From NCBI RefSeq assembly GCF_032854445.1, contig NC_088300.1, positions 78,717,084 to 78,781,083 on the forward strand: a stretch of 64,000 nt of DNA, in the 5' to 3' direction. This stretch comes from Liolophura sinensis. Taxonomy: Eukaryota > Mollusca > Polyplacophora > Chitonida > Chitonidae. Below the pieces are notes generated by a model. The model was given only the letters and a program-made list of their open reading frames with translations. It did no database searches and was not told the origin of the DNA. Below, piece by piece: positions 11,249 through 24,470 of this stretch; position 1 is the first letter of the stretch, and every line of letters begins with the position of its first letter. Made by a program: the position numbers and the translations under genes.

Positions 11249-12179
11249 CCGCACTTCCCGCACTACGTACAAGGGAAATGTTCCATATTCAGTTATTCAT
11301 GCTCTGCTACACTTGGCCTACTTCTGCTTCCCGCACTACGTACATGGGAATATTCCATTTTCATTTATTCATACCCTGCTATACTTGGTCTACTTCTCCT
11401 TCCTCCACTACGTACATGGAAAATAGTCCATATTCAATTATTCATACCCTGCTTCTGCTTCCCGCACTACGTACATGGGAAATATTCCAGGTTCAGTTAT
11501 TCATACCCTGTTACACTTGGCCTACTTCTGCTTCCCGCACTACGTACATGGGAAATATTCCAGGTTCAGTTATTCATACCCTGTTACACTTGGCCTACTT
11601 CTGCTTCCCGCACTACGTACATGGGAAATATTCCAGGTTCAGTTATTCATACCCTGTTACACTTGGCCTACTTCTGCTTCCCGCACTATGTACATGGAGA
11701 CGTCCAGTATTCATTTATTCATGCTCTGTTACACTTGGCCTACTTCTGCTTCTTGTATTATACGGGAAATGTCCTGTATTCAGTTGTTCATGCCCTGCTA
11801 CATTTGACCTACTTCTGCTTCCTGCACTACGTACATGGGAATGTCCCATATGCAGTTATTCATAATTTGCTACACGGTCTACTTCTACTTCTTGTACTAT
11901 GTGCATGGAAAATCTCCCATATTCAGTTTTTCATAATCTGGTGCTACACTTGGCCCACTTCTGCTTCTTGGCCTCTGCGCACATAGGAAATAGTCCATAA
12001 TCAGTTATCCATATCCTGTTACTTCTGCTTCCTGCTTTACATGGGGGATGTCCCATATTCAGTTTTTCACAATCTGCCACACCTGGCCTACGTCTGCTTC
12101 TTGTACTATGTACATGGGAAATGTCCCATATTCAGTTATTCATGCTCTGCTACACTTGGCATACCTTTGCTTCCTGCAC
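11249..12179. repeat. 73-bp minisatellite
   Basis: About 12 units containing CCCGCACTACGTACATGGGA and TTCAGTTATTCATACCCTG. Three central units (starting at 11461, 11534 and 11607) are nearly identical at exactly 73-bp spacing, while the outer units are more diverged. All three plus frames are open over long stretches because the period is one more than a multiple of three. The array abuts the 10-bp array on the left and a transposase fragment on the right. Confidence 0.93.
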
Positions 12180-12362
12180 TCCGACTATATAACGGAATAC
12201 TGGACTGAAGGGGTATGGGATACGGAAGTCTGGAGCCATCATGAAAACCATGGCCCTAGAACGAACAACGCCCTTGAAGGATGGCACCAAATTTATATAA
12301 ACCTCCTGCATGAAAACCCTCTGTGTTTATCTGATTTAATCCAGATAATCTTTCTATTGTGA
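12180..12362 (+). pseudogene. MULE-type transposase fragment (C-terminal part)
   Basis: In frame this stretch reads EYWTEGVWDTEVWSHHENHG, then GPRTNNALEGWHQIY and LLHENPLCLSDLIQ. I recognise this pattern (trailing W, GPRTNN.LEGWH, then a helix with HPN.) from the end of MULE-like transposases in invertebrate genomes. Only about 58 codons remain and the upstream catalytic region is absent, replaced by the 73-bp array. It is a dead fragment. Confidence 0.6.
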
Positions 12363-12978
12363 TATGACTTTCCCTCGCCACCATTCCACTTTCGCCAACT
12401 CCACATTTCTATTTCAAAGAAAAGGACTTGGCAAAAGTGGAAGAACCGTTATCTTCTCCTGAAGGTGTCAGGTGTTTGTTATGTATTTATTTGCGTATAA
12501 TAATTTACAAGACACGTATCTGGTTTCGAACTGGTTTTAAGAGGTAAAATTATACTGGATCCCTTTTTTGTCATTAAATACATAATAAACACAGACTGTC
12601 GAAACTGTAACATTTAAAGGTGACATGATTTCGTTTTTCACACTACACTCCGCAGGGAATAATCCCCACCCCAGAGGCACTTTCTTTAAACAGCATCCAT
12701 TTACACTGTGGACACCTGTTATAACGGTTTAGCCTCGTTTCGCCTACTTCTTGAATTTGAATTAGAAAATGTACGTAGGTAAAAGGAGGCTCGGTCTGCA
12801 TTTCTTAATCCGTGAACAATAGGGGGATTATGGATTACTGAACAAGGAACTCCTCCAAAGTACATGGGGGGTCTCCATGTTAAGTTAAGATTAATTTCAA
12901 GTTGTAGTAAGATTAACACAAGAATACAACGAACACTGGTAAACTGTTTTTATTTATTTAAAATGTTTAAGTAACATA
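12363..12978. other. No recognisable gene
   Basis: Spacer between two oppositely oriented transposase fragments. I see no terminal inverted repeats or other structure that would define a complete element. Confidence 0.4.
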
Positions 12979-13263
12979 TTACAAATAACATTCAATACAC
13001 ATACACATCAAACACATACTAGCCAAGGTGCACGACTCGGGAAGCATGGTCGACACGCTCCACAGCATCAGTTTCCCCGCCGTCATAACGCATCTCCTTG
13101 ATCCATTTGATATCTGGGCAATCTTTACGGCCTGTTCCCTTTGTAACAATCTGATGAATTCATACAGGTTCGGATTTGTTTTACCCACTAAATTTTTCAT
13201 TCCATGATTCCACCCCTCTACATTATTTGTTGTTTTTGGCCCGTTGTGTTGTAGTGGTTCCAC
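12979..13263 (-). pseudogene. MULE-type transposase fragment, opposite orientation
   Basis: The minus strand encodes GPKTTNNVEGWNHGMKNLVG followed by KTNPNLYEFIRLLQREQA, the same GP.TNN.EGW..-LVGK.NPN region as the fragment at 12180-12362 but a different and better preserved copy (for example LVGK.NPNLYEFI). About 94 codons are open. No catalytic DDE region was found upstream (higher coordinates). It is probably a degraded element and not a domesticated gene. Confidence 0.6.
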
Positions 13264-13526
13264 ACTTTTTTATGCCAGACTCAATCCAGGTTAATTCCAT
13301 TTATTTCATATAGAGATTTTCAATCCACACGTACAAGTCCCCTCTAATTTTGTGAGGACTTCAATGTGAGCAATTTGAAATCAATTTAACAAAATGCGTC
13401 AAAAAGTAAGATTTACTTGTCTTTATTTGCCTGTCAACGTCTGTGTGAGACATATTTAGAGTCGACAGCTGGTGTAATTCGGGGAAAAACAAAATAGGCT
13501 CTGGGGTGGAGAAGACATTGTGTCTA

Positions 13527-13606
13527 TTAAGGTTATGAGTGAGTGAGTGAGTGCTTGAGGTTTAACGTCGTACTCAACAATTTTTCAGTCATATGACGAC
13601 GAAGAT
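13527..13606 (-). mobile_element. SINE family 2, tail only
   Basis: On minus: CATATGACTGAAAAATTGTT followed by GAGTACGACGTTAAACC and a (TCAC)n-type end. This is the tail shared with the copies at 32413, 48447 and 51776. The head and body are missing, so it is a 5'-truncated insertion. Confidence 0.75.
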
Positions 13607-16508
13607 GTGGAGTTGTAAAATGTTGTCTTTTGATAAGAACAAAAGCAAGATTTTGATAATATGAAGATACCATTTAGTAGAAATTTACAAAGCTCACTGA
13701 CTTTTTCGACACGATTCGTCCACTTCACGTAAAGTTTGTCTTCATCATCAGTAGACGATAAGGAATGAAATGAATTCATTTTCCGTGACATGAAAATGCA
13801 GTCTTGACAATTTTATGTTTTCCTGAATGTGTACTGACGGTCGAAATGTCTTCCCTGTCAATTTGGGACTTTTTAACACTTAAAAAAGTTCTGTATCCTG
13901 ACATTATAAATGCCAACGCTAAAATGTAGGGTTTAACATCATGTACGTTGTTTATAACACTTTAGTTTTAAGTGACTAACACTTTAATACAGTGATGAAT
14001 TAGAGCATTACATATAAATATACAACTTTCCCTCCACCTGAGCTCATCCATACCACCTCGCTGAAGTCATAGTCTGTAAACAATAACCACATGCCCTGAC
14101 AGTTATCGTTATCCGAGCCGTTTATATAATCTATTTAAACTTCCCTCGAGTGAATCATATGGCCGACTATAACATCATTTCAGACATTTATGTATATCCG
14201 AGATCTCACATAGATCTCAGTTGACTCATACACTCTGAGTCGCTGTAACATCCCACATATAATTAGGACTGTTGTAAATGGCCTCGATGTATTTAGATTG
14301 TCACCGCGCCTTCTTGATTGTTTATCAGTCCCGAGGGCATAAAACCCTCAGCCCTACACAGAATAATGCCTTATCACGCCTTTGACTGTATCTCATAGAT
14401 TAACTTTTTGTGTTGTTTACGCTCCGATAAACACAGGCCGTAGCTGTCAGTTAGTGTAACGGAGGGGCTAACGCGTAACAGTACTAGCTCAGCGCTAACA
14501 TCTCAAAGCAAATCACTTGCCCTTGTTTTCTTTTCTCCAAGCAGACACAATTACTGGTTTAAGTCACATAGATTTTCCCTTTTGTTCAGAGCTTTGTTCC
14601 CGAGGCTGATAACAACAACAGAGTTGTTTTGAAAATGCTATATACAGCGCACATAGTAAGGCTTGCCATCATGACAGCCCGTGTAATACATACCCACGTT
14701 ACATGGACACATTAAGTGCATAGCATCCACTACGCGCTTTCAGTGGATTTTCTTGATGATTTAAATGTATGAAATCATAATATACTGGCTGAAAAGCATG
14801 CCCTGTGCATGAAACTAACAAGAGTAAGTAACATTTGTGAATATTCCCAATTCAAAAATACCAAAATGATCAGTATTATTTTGTGACCACTAACATCACC
14901 TATATGGGTTGAAAAATGATTGCGACTTTTTTGAAATCAGGCTTATACTCACATTTTCTTACTAAAACCTCTGGACATTCTTGTAATTACTTTGAAGACA
15001 GTGCAAAGGACTACTGTCTTCATCAACTAATTCACGGTTGGACAAAAAACTGATTCGGGCCCAGATTTTAGGTTCAACGGCACCACAAATTCCTCTATGT
15101 AAAGCAACGAAAAGAGTGAACTTCCGCAAACTATTTATTTATTTATTAGAAATAAATGGATTCAGTTAAATTATCACGATTGAAATAATCCTAAAAGCCA
15201 CCAAATAACTCCACGTTTTATAGTAATTTCAATATTCTTTTTGGGTGTAAAAATGGACAAGTTGTCACCACATGTCAGCTTATCGCTACACCGGGAATAA
15301 CTTCCCCGTGTATCCACTGACATGCTGAAACTTATGTATGTGTACAGATGGTATTACGAAGATTTTCTGACAAGGAATGTGTGCCAAAGTAATCTTTTCA
15401 CAGATACTTGCCTCGATCTTGTTCATTCTTTGACAGGCTGTAGACGTAGTTATGACACTAAGACTGCACCATGTGGGCCTCAAACAGAGTCACTGGAGCA
15501 GGTATATGAGCTATGAATGTGGCTGCATGTCTCAGACTGCACGGTATTCGCAACACAAAAGATTCTGATTGACTGTGCTGGGCCCAGTAGTACACCCTAA
15601 CTCATGTCACGGGGTACAGTCATACTTGTGTAATATCTGCTCTCACCACCCGAGAACAATACCGCCGTAAGCTTCCCACATCGGCAGTGCATAACCTTAG
15701 CCAACTGGCCAGTAGACTACTCTCGTTGAAATTCTCACACCGGGTAAATAGGGGTGGGGGGATTTGTGCATGTGGATTGAAATCCCTATCTTTATATCTT
15801 TATTAACACAGTGTCTGCTTAACGTGTGTGATAAGTTAGCTTAAGTTTTAGATTTACAAAACTATAATGCAGGCATGTGACGTCATACGCCGAGTAACTG
15901 TCAAACAACACGTGCGCTCTAAGGCTGTAAGGCCTATGTGGGATTTTCCCAAATTCTTGGCCAATCAAAACTTCTTTATCAGCGGACGGGAGAGAAGGGC
16001 GGAATGCCGGATGTAACAAGCCCTCTGAGTGTACGCTGGTGAAGGAGCGTTATTCCCGCTGTGACACTGTCCTGTTAGTCGCTTCACGGTAATCTCATCC
16101 TAACTCATGTGTGACAGCGCAGAAGTCCACTCTTTAGTAGTCTATCCTGTGATCCTGTTAAGACGACCTCACGCTGCACTGAATTACACAGAGATAGAAA
16201 TTCATATAGAATTGTCGAACAAGCTGAGGTGATAATCTACTGCGATTCACGGAACAAGCCAGGCAGCAACAGGTGGATGTGAACGACCTACTTTGTTTTA
16301 GACTGGGTATTTATGGTTGAAGATAGGTTGGTTAACTAGAGACAAGAGGATTTGTTTAAAGTTTTGTACGGTACGTCGGGAGAGGTAGAATAGGCCTACC
16401 TATTCAACTATATCACACCATGTGAATGGGAACACGAGCGTGTCAAAGTTGCTGTAGTTTATCAGCGGACATAAGCACGTCTAAGTACACAGTATATAGC
16501 AGAAAGCT
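13607..16508. other. Long intergenic region upstream of receptor gene 1
   Basis: About 2.9 kb with no recognisable gene, repeat or RNA. Open frames are short and unconvincing. The promoter of the receptor gene that starts at 16509 must lie in its right part, but I see no clear core elements. A TATATA at about 16490 is too close to the ATG to be used as such. Confidence 0.4.
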
Positions 16509-19500
16509 ATGGGCAAAGTCATGTGTGGCTGCATGATGTTGTTTTTCTGTGTCCAGATTAGCACGGTCAGCTGGACTTTGGCACAGGCTACTACGGCTCT
16601 ACCGGACCCCTCTCGGCTCGGACTCCCCCCCGTACTCACTACTACCTCGTATAAGATCAACAGTTCCAAACCTCTTGTAGAGACCGCCGTGGAGGTGGAA
16701 GATTTGGCATGCGGAAAAAGTCACCTGTGTAATGGCTCATTAGGCAGGTATGACAATGGACGCTGCTTCGATTGTGGCAGATTTAGGTGTAAGTGTGACG
16801 AAGAGTGTCACATATATGGAGACTGCTGTGTAGATATGGCTATTGGCCAGGCCCCGGAATCGCGGGAACACCACCCACCTCATGTAGTATGTCAAAGAAG
16901 ATACCCCAAGTATAACAATGATGAGGCCGCTAAGTATATATTCATGATTAGCAGTTGTCCACCAGATAGCTTGGCGGACATAGAGACGGTATCCAAGTGT
17001 GAAAAGGCTGACGTGTATGATTACGAGCAAGCCACGCCAGTCACAGATTTAGGAACAGGCTTGGTCTACAGAAACTCTTTCTGTGCACAGTGTTTTGGTG
17101 TACAACGGTACAAAGTGTGGACGTACAACATCAAGTGCCAAGTTGGGTCTTCAGCCGAAGGAGCCCGTAGCAAGACGGAACTATGGGAACTTGTACTGAA
17201 TGACACCCAATGTACTGTGACTAATTCTCCACCTAGCGTGACACCTGGGAAACTAAGGGACTGTATTCTGGAAACCAAAAGACAGTGTAATGAGACTGGA
17301 CTGTGGGAGAAATACAACAAGATCACTGAAGATCTCTGCAGATCGTATTATAATCCTGTGGAGTACTACGATGACAAAAACAGGTATAGAAATGTGTTTT
17401 GTGCCATGTGCAATGGTGCAGAAGTTGATCGAAAAAAGCAGTGTGTTTACATTCCACACAGTCGTATCAGACCTAGGCCACGCACCCACTTCACCCAGCC
17501 CCTCAGTGTTCTCATAGACTTTAACGCAGAGTCTGTGGCCGATGATGCCACGTCATACAGCACAGAGAGCCGCTGTCCGACTGGTCAGATTTTCAACCCT
17601 TTGACGGTAAGTGTTGAGCAGCATATGGCAAGATGCTTTTGCCGTTGTGGCAAACAAACAAACAAACAAACAATTCTCAGTCCAAGAATTTTTCACTTAT
17701 GTAATGGGGTTCAGTTTTATGGGTGGAGGAAACTGAAATACCTGGTTTGAACCACCAACCTTTGGTAAGTTACTGATGATCTTGCCCACGTGAATGTCAT
17801 CTTGATGGAAGACAAATAGTCTTCAAGGAATTTTTCTGCGTACATCATATTCAGTTTTTCCTCCCAAAATAGCAAGCGCACCCTCTCGTTTATAAAGTAG
17901 GTGCACAACCTCAATTAACCGTGATTTAGATTTGGTTAGTTTACACAAGCTGAACGAAGCGGTTTGCTTGCGCTGTGTGGATCATGCGCAGATGACACTG
18001 TTATAATGTTGATAGTTAGGCGTAGGTATAGGTAAAGCTAATCTGCGTGTAAGGGCCTTAGAGGCCGAGGGGGTTAGCACGACTTTTTGAGGGTACACGC
18101 AGACCTATTTCATGCCAAAATATTACAGATAAATGTTAAATATACGTGAATATATACCTGTGATAACAATAGTGTTGTCATATCCTGACTTTATGTACCG
18201 TTACTATGCACTCGTTGCCCCTTGTCTCTAGATACAAAAAAAATACGAGTGAGGAGGGGTCTGCATGACATTCTACTGCTACCCCCTATTCATCCTGACG
18301 TTAAGTCTTTACAACAAATAATTTGCCAACATCAGCACGCGGTATTAGCATGTTGTGTTCTAAAACATAGTCACCTGTATTCCAAGCCTCTCTTTTTAAC
18401 CTTCCGGAAATAAAATTTCCGGAAAGGGAGTCTTATATATACTGACTTATATAAACTTATATATCTCACCCACACCTTTCATTGGCTGTTCGTAGTTCAT
18501 CGTAGTTGCGTTTTAGTGGCATATCGCCGTGGCCTTAGGCAACAGATTTAAATTCTGCTGACATTTACGCGACTTAACTGCGTAAACATTCTGGGGAAGT
18601 TGTACATCACTTTCTTTGCCTTTGTCCTTCTACAGCTTTCACGAAGTGGCGGTAAATCATGCATTCATTTTTATTTTCCGGTTTAGATAGGAGTCCGATT
18701 ATGTACTACTCTAGCTCAAAAGCAAAATTGTATTGGAGCCTGAAGTGTACCTGACGAACCAAGGTATTTTACTGAGGCCACCATAATGAATAACACGCAA
18801 ACATTTATATTTGTAGCTTATGTCATTTTATACTTACGTCAATAGAAAAACATAAAATCACATGAGTATACTTGTCTTTCCGGTATTATCCCAGTTTGTC
18901 AGATGTAAGCATGAACCTCATTTTCCAATCAATTTCTTCCACAATTATTTATTCTCCTGTGCAAGACATTTTTGTTACTAGATATTTGTACTAGATATTT
19001 AACATTTCACTTATTGTTTTTTGTTCTTATTGCTAGGCGTCCTGTATCGCTCTATCGTGTTCCCAGCGGAGGCTTCTCAACGGGGAGGCGTGTGAGCCAC
19101 TGTACCAGAGCATCCAGGGTCTTGGATACAGCTTCTCCTTGGCGGTCACACCCTTGGCACCTGTATTGGCCAACGCTACTGAAGCACTATACATTGTCTA
19201 CCAGAAGAGGTTGAACTCTGCTTTAAACAAATTTCAGCCATTAAGCTTTACAACAATACTGTTTGACGCTTATTCAAAGAGCCCGGTGTCAAATACCGTG
19301 CCACGTCTACTCAGTGTCGTGAAGGTCCAGGGATATGTTATATCTAACGCGGGCGCCGACATCTACACAATGGAGCAGGCATTGAGAGATTTGGACACAA
19401 TGGCGGTCAGTGCGATTATAAACAATGTGGAAGTCCCGTTTCAAACTCGATTCATGAGCTGTCCAGAATATGACCCGATTATGTTAGAAGGTAACCTATC

Positions 19501-20707
19501 TCCAGGAACGCACACCGAGTTCATTTCCTCGCCCCGATTCCAGAATTGTCGTGACGACTCTTGTATCCGAGGTGTTGACTACATGCCGGTAAATGGTGTC
19601 CTCGATTGCCCTCACATTTTAATAGACCTGCCCCAGTCGAACATCACTTTGGACTCCAGTAACAGTTCTCTTGTTGTTTTCAATCAAACCATTCCCATAG
19701 ACAACTCAAGCCACCACCTTTGTGGTAACATCTTGAAACTTTGTGCCAGTGTTGTTTATAGTATTCAGGAAATTTACAGTGCCGGTTCCCAGAACAATAC
19801 TTCTCAAGAGGGTAGTACAAGGACAGAGGAGAGCTTAGCCATGGTCGTCGTCTCAGTCGTCTGCATCGCCCTGTCCTTGATCTGCCTCTGTATCACATTC
19901 ATCATATATTGTCTCATACCACAACTTCGTAGCTTGCCGGGCAAAAACACCATGGCCTTGATATTTCATTTATTTTGTGCTCAATTAATTTTTCAGGTAG
20001 GCATCCAGCAAGTACAAAACAGAACGGTTTGTCGCGCGATGGGAGTCCTCATCCATTACTTCTGGTTAACTGCCTTTGGCTGGATGGCCATTAGCGCTTA
20101 CCACATGTGTGCTGTGTTTTCCAACATGGCTGCCAGTAGATTTAATGACAGATCTGCAGAAAGGAAAACGTTGGCCAAATATTTTATCCTGTGTAATGTA
20201 TTTGCCCTCGTGTTCGTGATAAGCTGTATTGTGTACCACGTGGCCGCGTCCGGTGGTCAGGATATAGGTTACGGTGAGCAAATTTGCTTTCTGAACAAAC
20301 CCTTGGACATAGGGATCTTCTTTGCCCTACCTGTAGGGCTTGTTCTCACCTTCAATGTGATCTGCTTTATTCGAACCGTTGTTTCCATCCGGAGAGTACC
20401 GGACATGAAGAATGCCAAGAACAAGCCAAACAGAAACCATGTACACGTGTATTTCCGCCTGTCTATACTTCTCGGTTTTACCTGGGTGTTTGGCTTTGTC
20501 GCCGCTGTGGTCAGGACCAATGTATGGTGGTATGTCTATATCATACTGAACGGACTTCAAGGTGTGTTTATATTTGTAGCGTATTGTCTCAACAAGAGGA
20601 CTATCAGACAGCTCCGAGCCAGATTTAGCGGAACAGGCCATATTAAGTATTCGCGACCCACTAAGTCCAGCTCATCTGACAGAACCACCCATTCCACAAC
20701 ATTATAG
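16509..20707 (+). CDS. Receptor gene 1: somatomedin-B plus family-B-like seven-helix receptor
   Basis: Two exons, 16509-17606 and 19037-20707, join in phase 0 (donor ACG|GTAAGT, acceptor TTGCTAG) to give 922 aa. Order: signal peptide (about residues 1-25), a somatomedin-B-like module near 60-115 (CKCDEECHIYGDCCVD), a long cysteine-rich ectodomain with many N-glycosylation sites, seven membrane helices at about 630-880, and a short Ser/Thr-rich tail. The helix region has PGKNTMALIFHLFCAQL and RAMGVLIHYFW, typical of family-B receptors of the adhesion/Methuselah type. I see no GPS autoproteolysis motif (no tryptophan-cysteine pattern before helix 1). It should act at the plasma membrane as a G-protein-coupled receptor with unknown ligand. 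The second gene at 25706 has the same architecture and the same intron position. Confidence 0.9.
17607..19036 (+). other. Intron of receptor gene 1
   Basis: 1430 bp, beginning GTAAGT and ending TTCTTATTGCTAG. It contains no tandem array or recognisable mobile element. A short (CAAA)n tract lies near 17655. Confidence 0.85.
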
Positions 20708-20924
20708 GGATGATACCAGGCCAACGGCGATGGAAACACACTGCAAAAACATTCTACTGAATTTCTAGTCAATATTTTTAACATTCTTCCACATTTTATT
20801 GTTTGGATTCTTGTTAATTTATAATTATATATGTGTATATACATAGTGAATTCCATATCTTGTGGCTATTCAGTAAGGACGTATGCACCAATCTATACGT
20901 AAAGAGTTGGTGCGATGGAAAAAG

Positions 20925-20930
20925 AATAAA
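20925..20930 (+). terminator. Polyadenylation signal of receptor gene 1
   Basis: AATAAA about 218 bases after the stop codon, in an AT-rich context. It is the first canonical signal downstream and a plausible 3' end. Confidence 0.6.
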
Positions 20931-21085
20931 GATGTAAAAACGACGAATATCTCTTTGCTTTGTGCCCTGTATAACAAGCAGGACATTGGATATTAAGTAG
21001 CCCTTTGAATATTAAGCAGCACATTGCTCATCTAGCAGCATGATGCAGGCCTACTATCTTCCAAGCAAATTGTCAGATGGCACTT

Positions 21086-21262
21086 CTTCTTTCTTTCATT
21101 GGCGTCTAACGCCATACTGAAGAATGTTTCACTGGCGGCATATCTGATGGTTGTCTGGTTTGCGTGTGGGGAAAAGGGGGAATACTCCGGAAGAAATCAC
21201 GAGCCTTCCCAGATACCTACAACCCCTGACTCAAAGCCCTAAACGAACCAGTGGGGGTATGT
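21086..21262 (-). mobile_element. Old, diverged family-1 SINE
   Basis: TTTCATTGGCGTCTAACGCC followed by ATACTGAAGAATGTTTCACT aligns with the family-1 tail (TTGATTGGTGTTTTACGCCG, ACTCAAGAATATTTCACTT). The following GGCGGCAT... and CACGAGCCTTCC parts match the body loosely. Heavily mutated. Confidence 0.45.
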
Positions 21263-21577
21263 TTTGTCACGCGATAGTTTGGTGAATTGGCCGATGATTT
21301 GCAGTGGCAAGATGAACGCTTGTGTCGACTGGGTCAGTGGGGTCTCTTCATCACGATTAAACATGGTGTGCTGTGTATCGGGCAGATATCCCCATCTGTT
21401 CTGCTTACGGTAAAACACGTAGCTCTTCATGCAACGTGTTCGAAAACTGTACACATGGGTATATCAAGCCGAGTAAAACTAGTGTGACTGCTTAGTCATA
21501 ACGATGTATCCAACTAGACAATGACACTGTGTCCCTTTGAAAGCCTAAAAACAAAATCTCACCACGTGGAAGGTAAA

Positions 21578-21578
<1 letters not shown>

Positions 21579-21651
<73 letters not shown>
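21579..21651. repeat. (TA)n microsatellite
   Basis: Uninterrupted TA dinucleotides for about 73 bp. Confidence 0.98.
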
Positions 21652-21655
<4 letters not shown>

Positions 21656-21829
21656 TAACCAAGCATTGAAATGTTTTATGGGTTAAACCATTTACTCAAA
21701 TTTTATGATTTCGCCATTTTTGTCCGTCATTACGTCAGGTAAGCTAATGTCTGGTGGTTGTGAGATATGTTCAAGCTTATTATTACTGTGTCCGTTTGAC
21801 TGACATATGGTTGTCCAACTCATGTTTGA

Positions 21830-22240
21830 CTGACATACGTTTACGTTTTACTGGAATAAGGGTATGTGTTACTGGCATAAAGTTATGCTTGGCTGAAATT
21901 ATGTTCGACTGAAATAAGGCTATGTTCGACTGAAATAAGGTTATTCTTGACTGAAATAAGCCTGTGTTCGACTGAAATAGTTTTTATTGACTGAAATAAG
22001 GTTATGTTTGACTGAATTAAGGTTACCTGCGTAAGTTTATGCTTTACTCGCATAGGATTATGTTTGACTAGCATAAGCCCATGCGTGACTGGCTTAGTGA
22101 TGCCTGACTGACATAAGACTGTGTTGGACTAAGATAAGGTTATGTATGACTGGCATAAGCTCATGTTTGACCGACAAAGGTCATGGCCGATTGGCATAAG
22201 GTTATGTTTGACTGGCATATGGTTATCAGCATTACCCCAT
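21830..22240. repeat. Degenerate ~22-bp tandem repeat
   Basis: Imperfect units of the form GACTGAAATAAGGTTATGTTC, with spacing varying from about 20 to 25 bp and individual units differing (ACTGGCATAAG, ACTGAAATAAG). It looks like an old minisatellite. 22241-23540 beyond it shows nothing recognisable. Confidence 0.75.
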
Positions 22241-23544
22241 GCCTGCAAATAGCCAACTGGACAATGTCTTCCCCAAGCGACTAACTAAATGACTCACAAT
22301 ATCTGGTTTCGTGGGGTTGTCACCGAGGTCCAAATCTTCGCTGACCCTTTCTTTCGACCAGTCTTAATGCGGTGTAAAGTTCCAAAAGCAGAAGGTCAGT
22401 GGTTTCTTATGAGCACCTATATGGACACCTATATGGACACCTATAATCCCCAGCGCATAAGTGATGCCACTCCCATAAATAAAAATAAAAAAGACTTTCA
22501 AATGCCGAACCTATCGCAAAACTGACGTTATATAGATGTGTTGTGAACAACGGACGTGTGGCGTGTTTGATGAAATATTGCCAATACAGGTAATGGTAAT
22601 GCGACTTTTTGACGGCTCATAATAGGAGTTATTGACAATATGGGATCGTTACATTACTGACGGTTTAGGTCCCTGTCGATGTGTAACCAGGGAAATCAGT
22701 GCTAGTCTGTTTCTGTTAGACAGTCGCCTATATTCAGTTCTATGTAAAATCTATCATACTCGCTACCGAAATTGCCTTTTGTTAGTGACACCACAAGCTC
22801 TACACTCTGATATCTTTCCATATACGGTAAGAAAATGCAGTTAGAGCACTTTTCTTCGTGTATAATGTTAAACTCCATAAGCTTAGTTTCGACACAAAAA
22901 CACATTACCTGGGCTTCGGGTAACATTACAATTAATCAATAACCATCGGCATCCTGGATATTGGGTGGATTATATTATTGGAGGCAGTAGTGACCCCTTG
23001 TTGGTACAACCAGTGTTTTAAGGTTTTGGTGGCGAGTATGACTGATTTTACAATAGTGGCGAGTATGACTGATTTGGCTAAAAGAAATAGACTAAAGCAG
23101 CTGGTAGCTCTGGTGTTCGCTGTAAGGTTGATAGACGTTGCTGACACTAACGCAGTCAGAAGTTAATATTCGGCCCAAAGTCTGGCCAGTGATCTCCAAT
23201 GTCTCTATTAGAGAAAGAGCTCATTTATATTCATAACCTATCATATTGCCTCTCAAGCCTGAATGTCCCCGCCAGGCCTTACTGGAAAACAATGGAATGT
23301 AGAGACATCAGCGTATATCACATTAATTAGACCGTTAGTCTAACTGGTCGTGCAAAGTTATGAAGTCAATGACTTGTGGGTTAATGTGACGATATAGGTG
23401 TAAATTTCAGAGACGTATAAAGTAAAGTCAAATAAAAATGACATACTCTAGATTATATAGCACGCTGGATTAAGACAATCTCGGCTTTAGACTACGCTGA
23501 GGCATATAACATGTGTCACTAGGATTTAACACGGGTATACTGGA

Positions 23545-23610
23545 TCTGCATACGAGACTGCTTCGGTGGACTAATTGTTAGAGCTTCCGCCTCAAAGTCG
23601 GATCATACCG
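23545..23610 (+). mobile_element. tRNA-like SINE head
   Basis: GGTGGACTAATTGTTAGAGC followed by TTCCGCCTCAAAGTCGG resembles the A-box half of a tRNA and the head of the SINE at 48262 (CTACCTCAAAGTCAAGA). No acceptor stem or intact B box closes it, so it is not a tRNA gene. Confidence 0.4.
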
Positions 23611-24204
23611 AAGACTTTAATATGGCAGGGGAGAGTGCTGTAAGATGGGCCATTTTGTACAAAATGTAATCAAAAATACACAATATTAGATTTTGTCAAA
23701 TACAAACTATGCTGATTTAAGCGTACCTTGAAGAGCATAACAGAAAATCAGATATGTAAGCACAAGTTTTACAAAGATTGGATCATGGGCATGCAGTTAG
23801 TGCCTAGATTTTATCGTAGTTTTGTAAGTCATGCGGGAATATGAGCAGAGTAGATCCCCCAAGTGTCGTAGGCACAGGGAAATTTTGAACAATGTTATCA
23901 TTTATGAAACAGGTTTCCTGTTGACAAAGAGAACCATCTTCATTCGATCAATTACCTCTGAAAGAATATACATTCATGGCGCCTTTTCCTAAATCTGACG
24001 CTTATACTAACCAGGGTTGATCTAAAATGATACCTGTCCACTCTAATCTCAAGGAATAACTAGCTAGGATATTTTAGGCAACGCCACTAGCTAGGTGAAA
24101 AAGGTCAGCACACGTTTTTGACAGCATGTATGGTGCTTCTGGCTTACGTTGCACATATCGATACTTTTTTAAAGAGTGTGGCTCATCTTACCCCTTGGTT
24201 CATT

Positions 24205-24470
24205 TTCACCCAGTCTACCCTACTTGTCTCTGCCTAGCTTGACGCTCAGCACTGAGAGGTTATAGAACAAGAAAAGACAACTGCTTGGCCCGGTGTAAGT
24301 ATAATATGATTGGGTGGGTGTCATGCCTGATGTCTTCCGCATGATGCTTCAGTGACGCCTTGCCACAAAAAGACACAGTATATGGATACACACCTATAAT
24401 GACTCCTCGTCGTCATATGACTGAAAAGTTGTTAGTACGATTCATGCATTCATTCTGTTCGGAGAGAGCG
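24205..24470 (+). mobile_element. SINE family 2 copy
   Basis: The body (CCTGATGTCTTCCGCATGATGCTTCAGTG) and the tail (TCGTCATATGACTGAAAAGTTGTTAGTACG, then CATTCATTC) match the copy at 48447-48690, with an insertion of about 30 bp between body and tail. 23611-24204 and 24471-25705 hold nothing I recognise. Confidence 0.65.

Noticed and set aside
11201-12362. Open frames of up to 261 codons across the 73-bp array
   Set aside because: All three frames are open for similar lengths, as expected from a repeat without stop codons. Only the last ~58 codons carry a recognisable (transposase) pattern.
19400-19830. GPS proteolysis site before helix 1 of receptor gene 1
   Set aside because: Cysteines are present but the tryptophan-cysteine spacing and the HL/T cleavage triplet are not seen.
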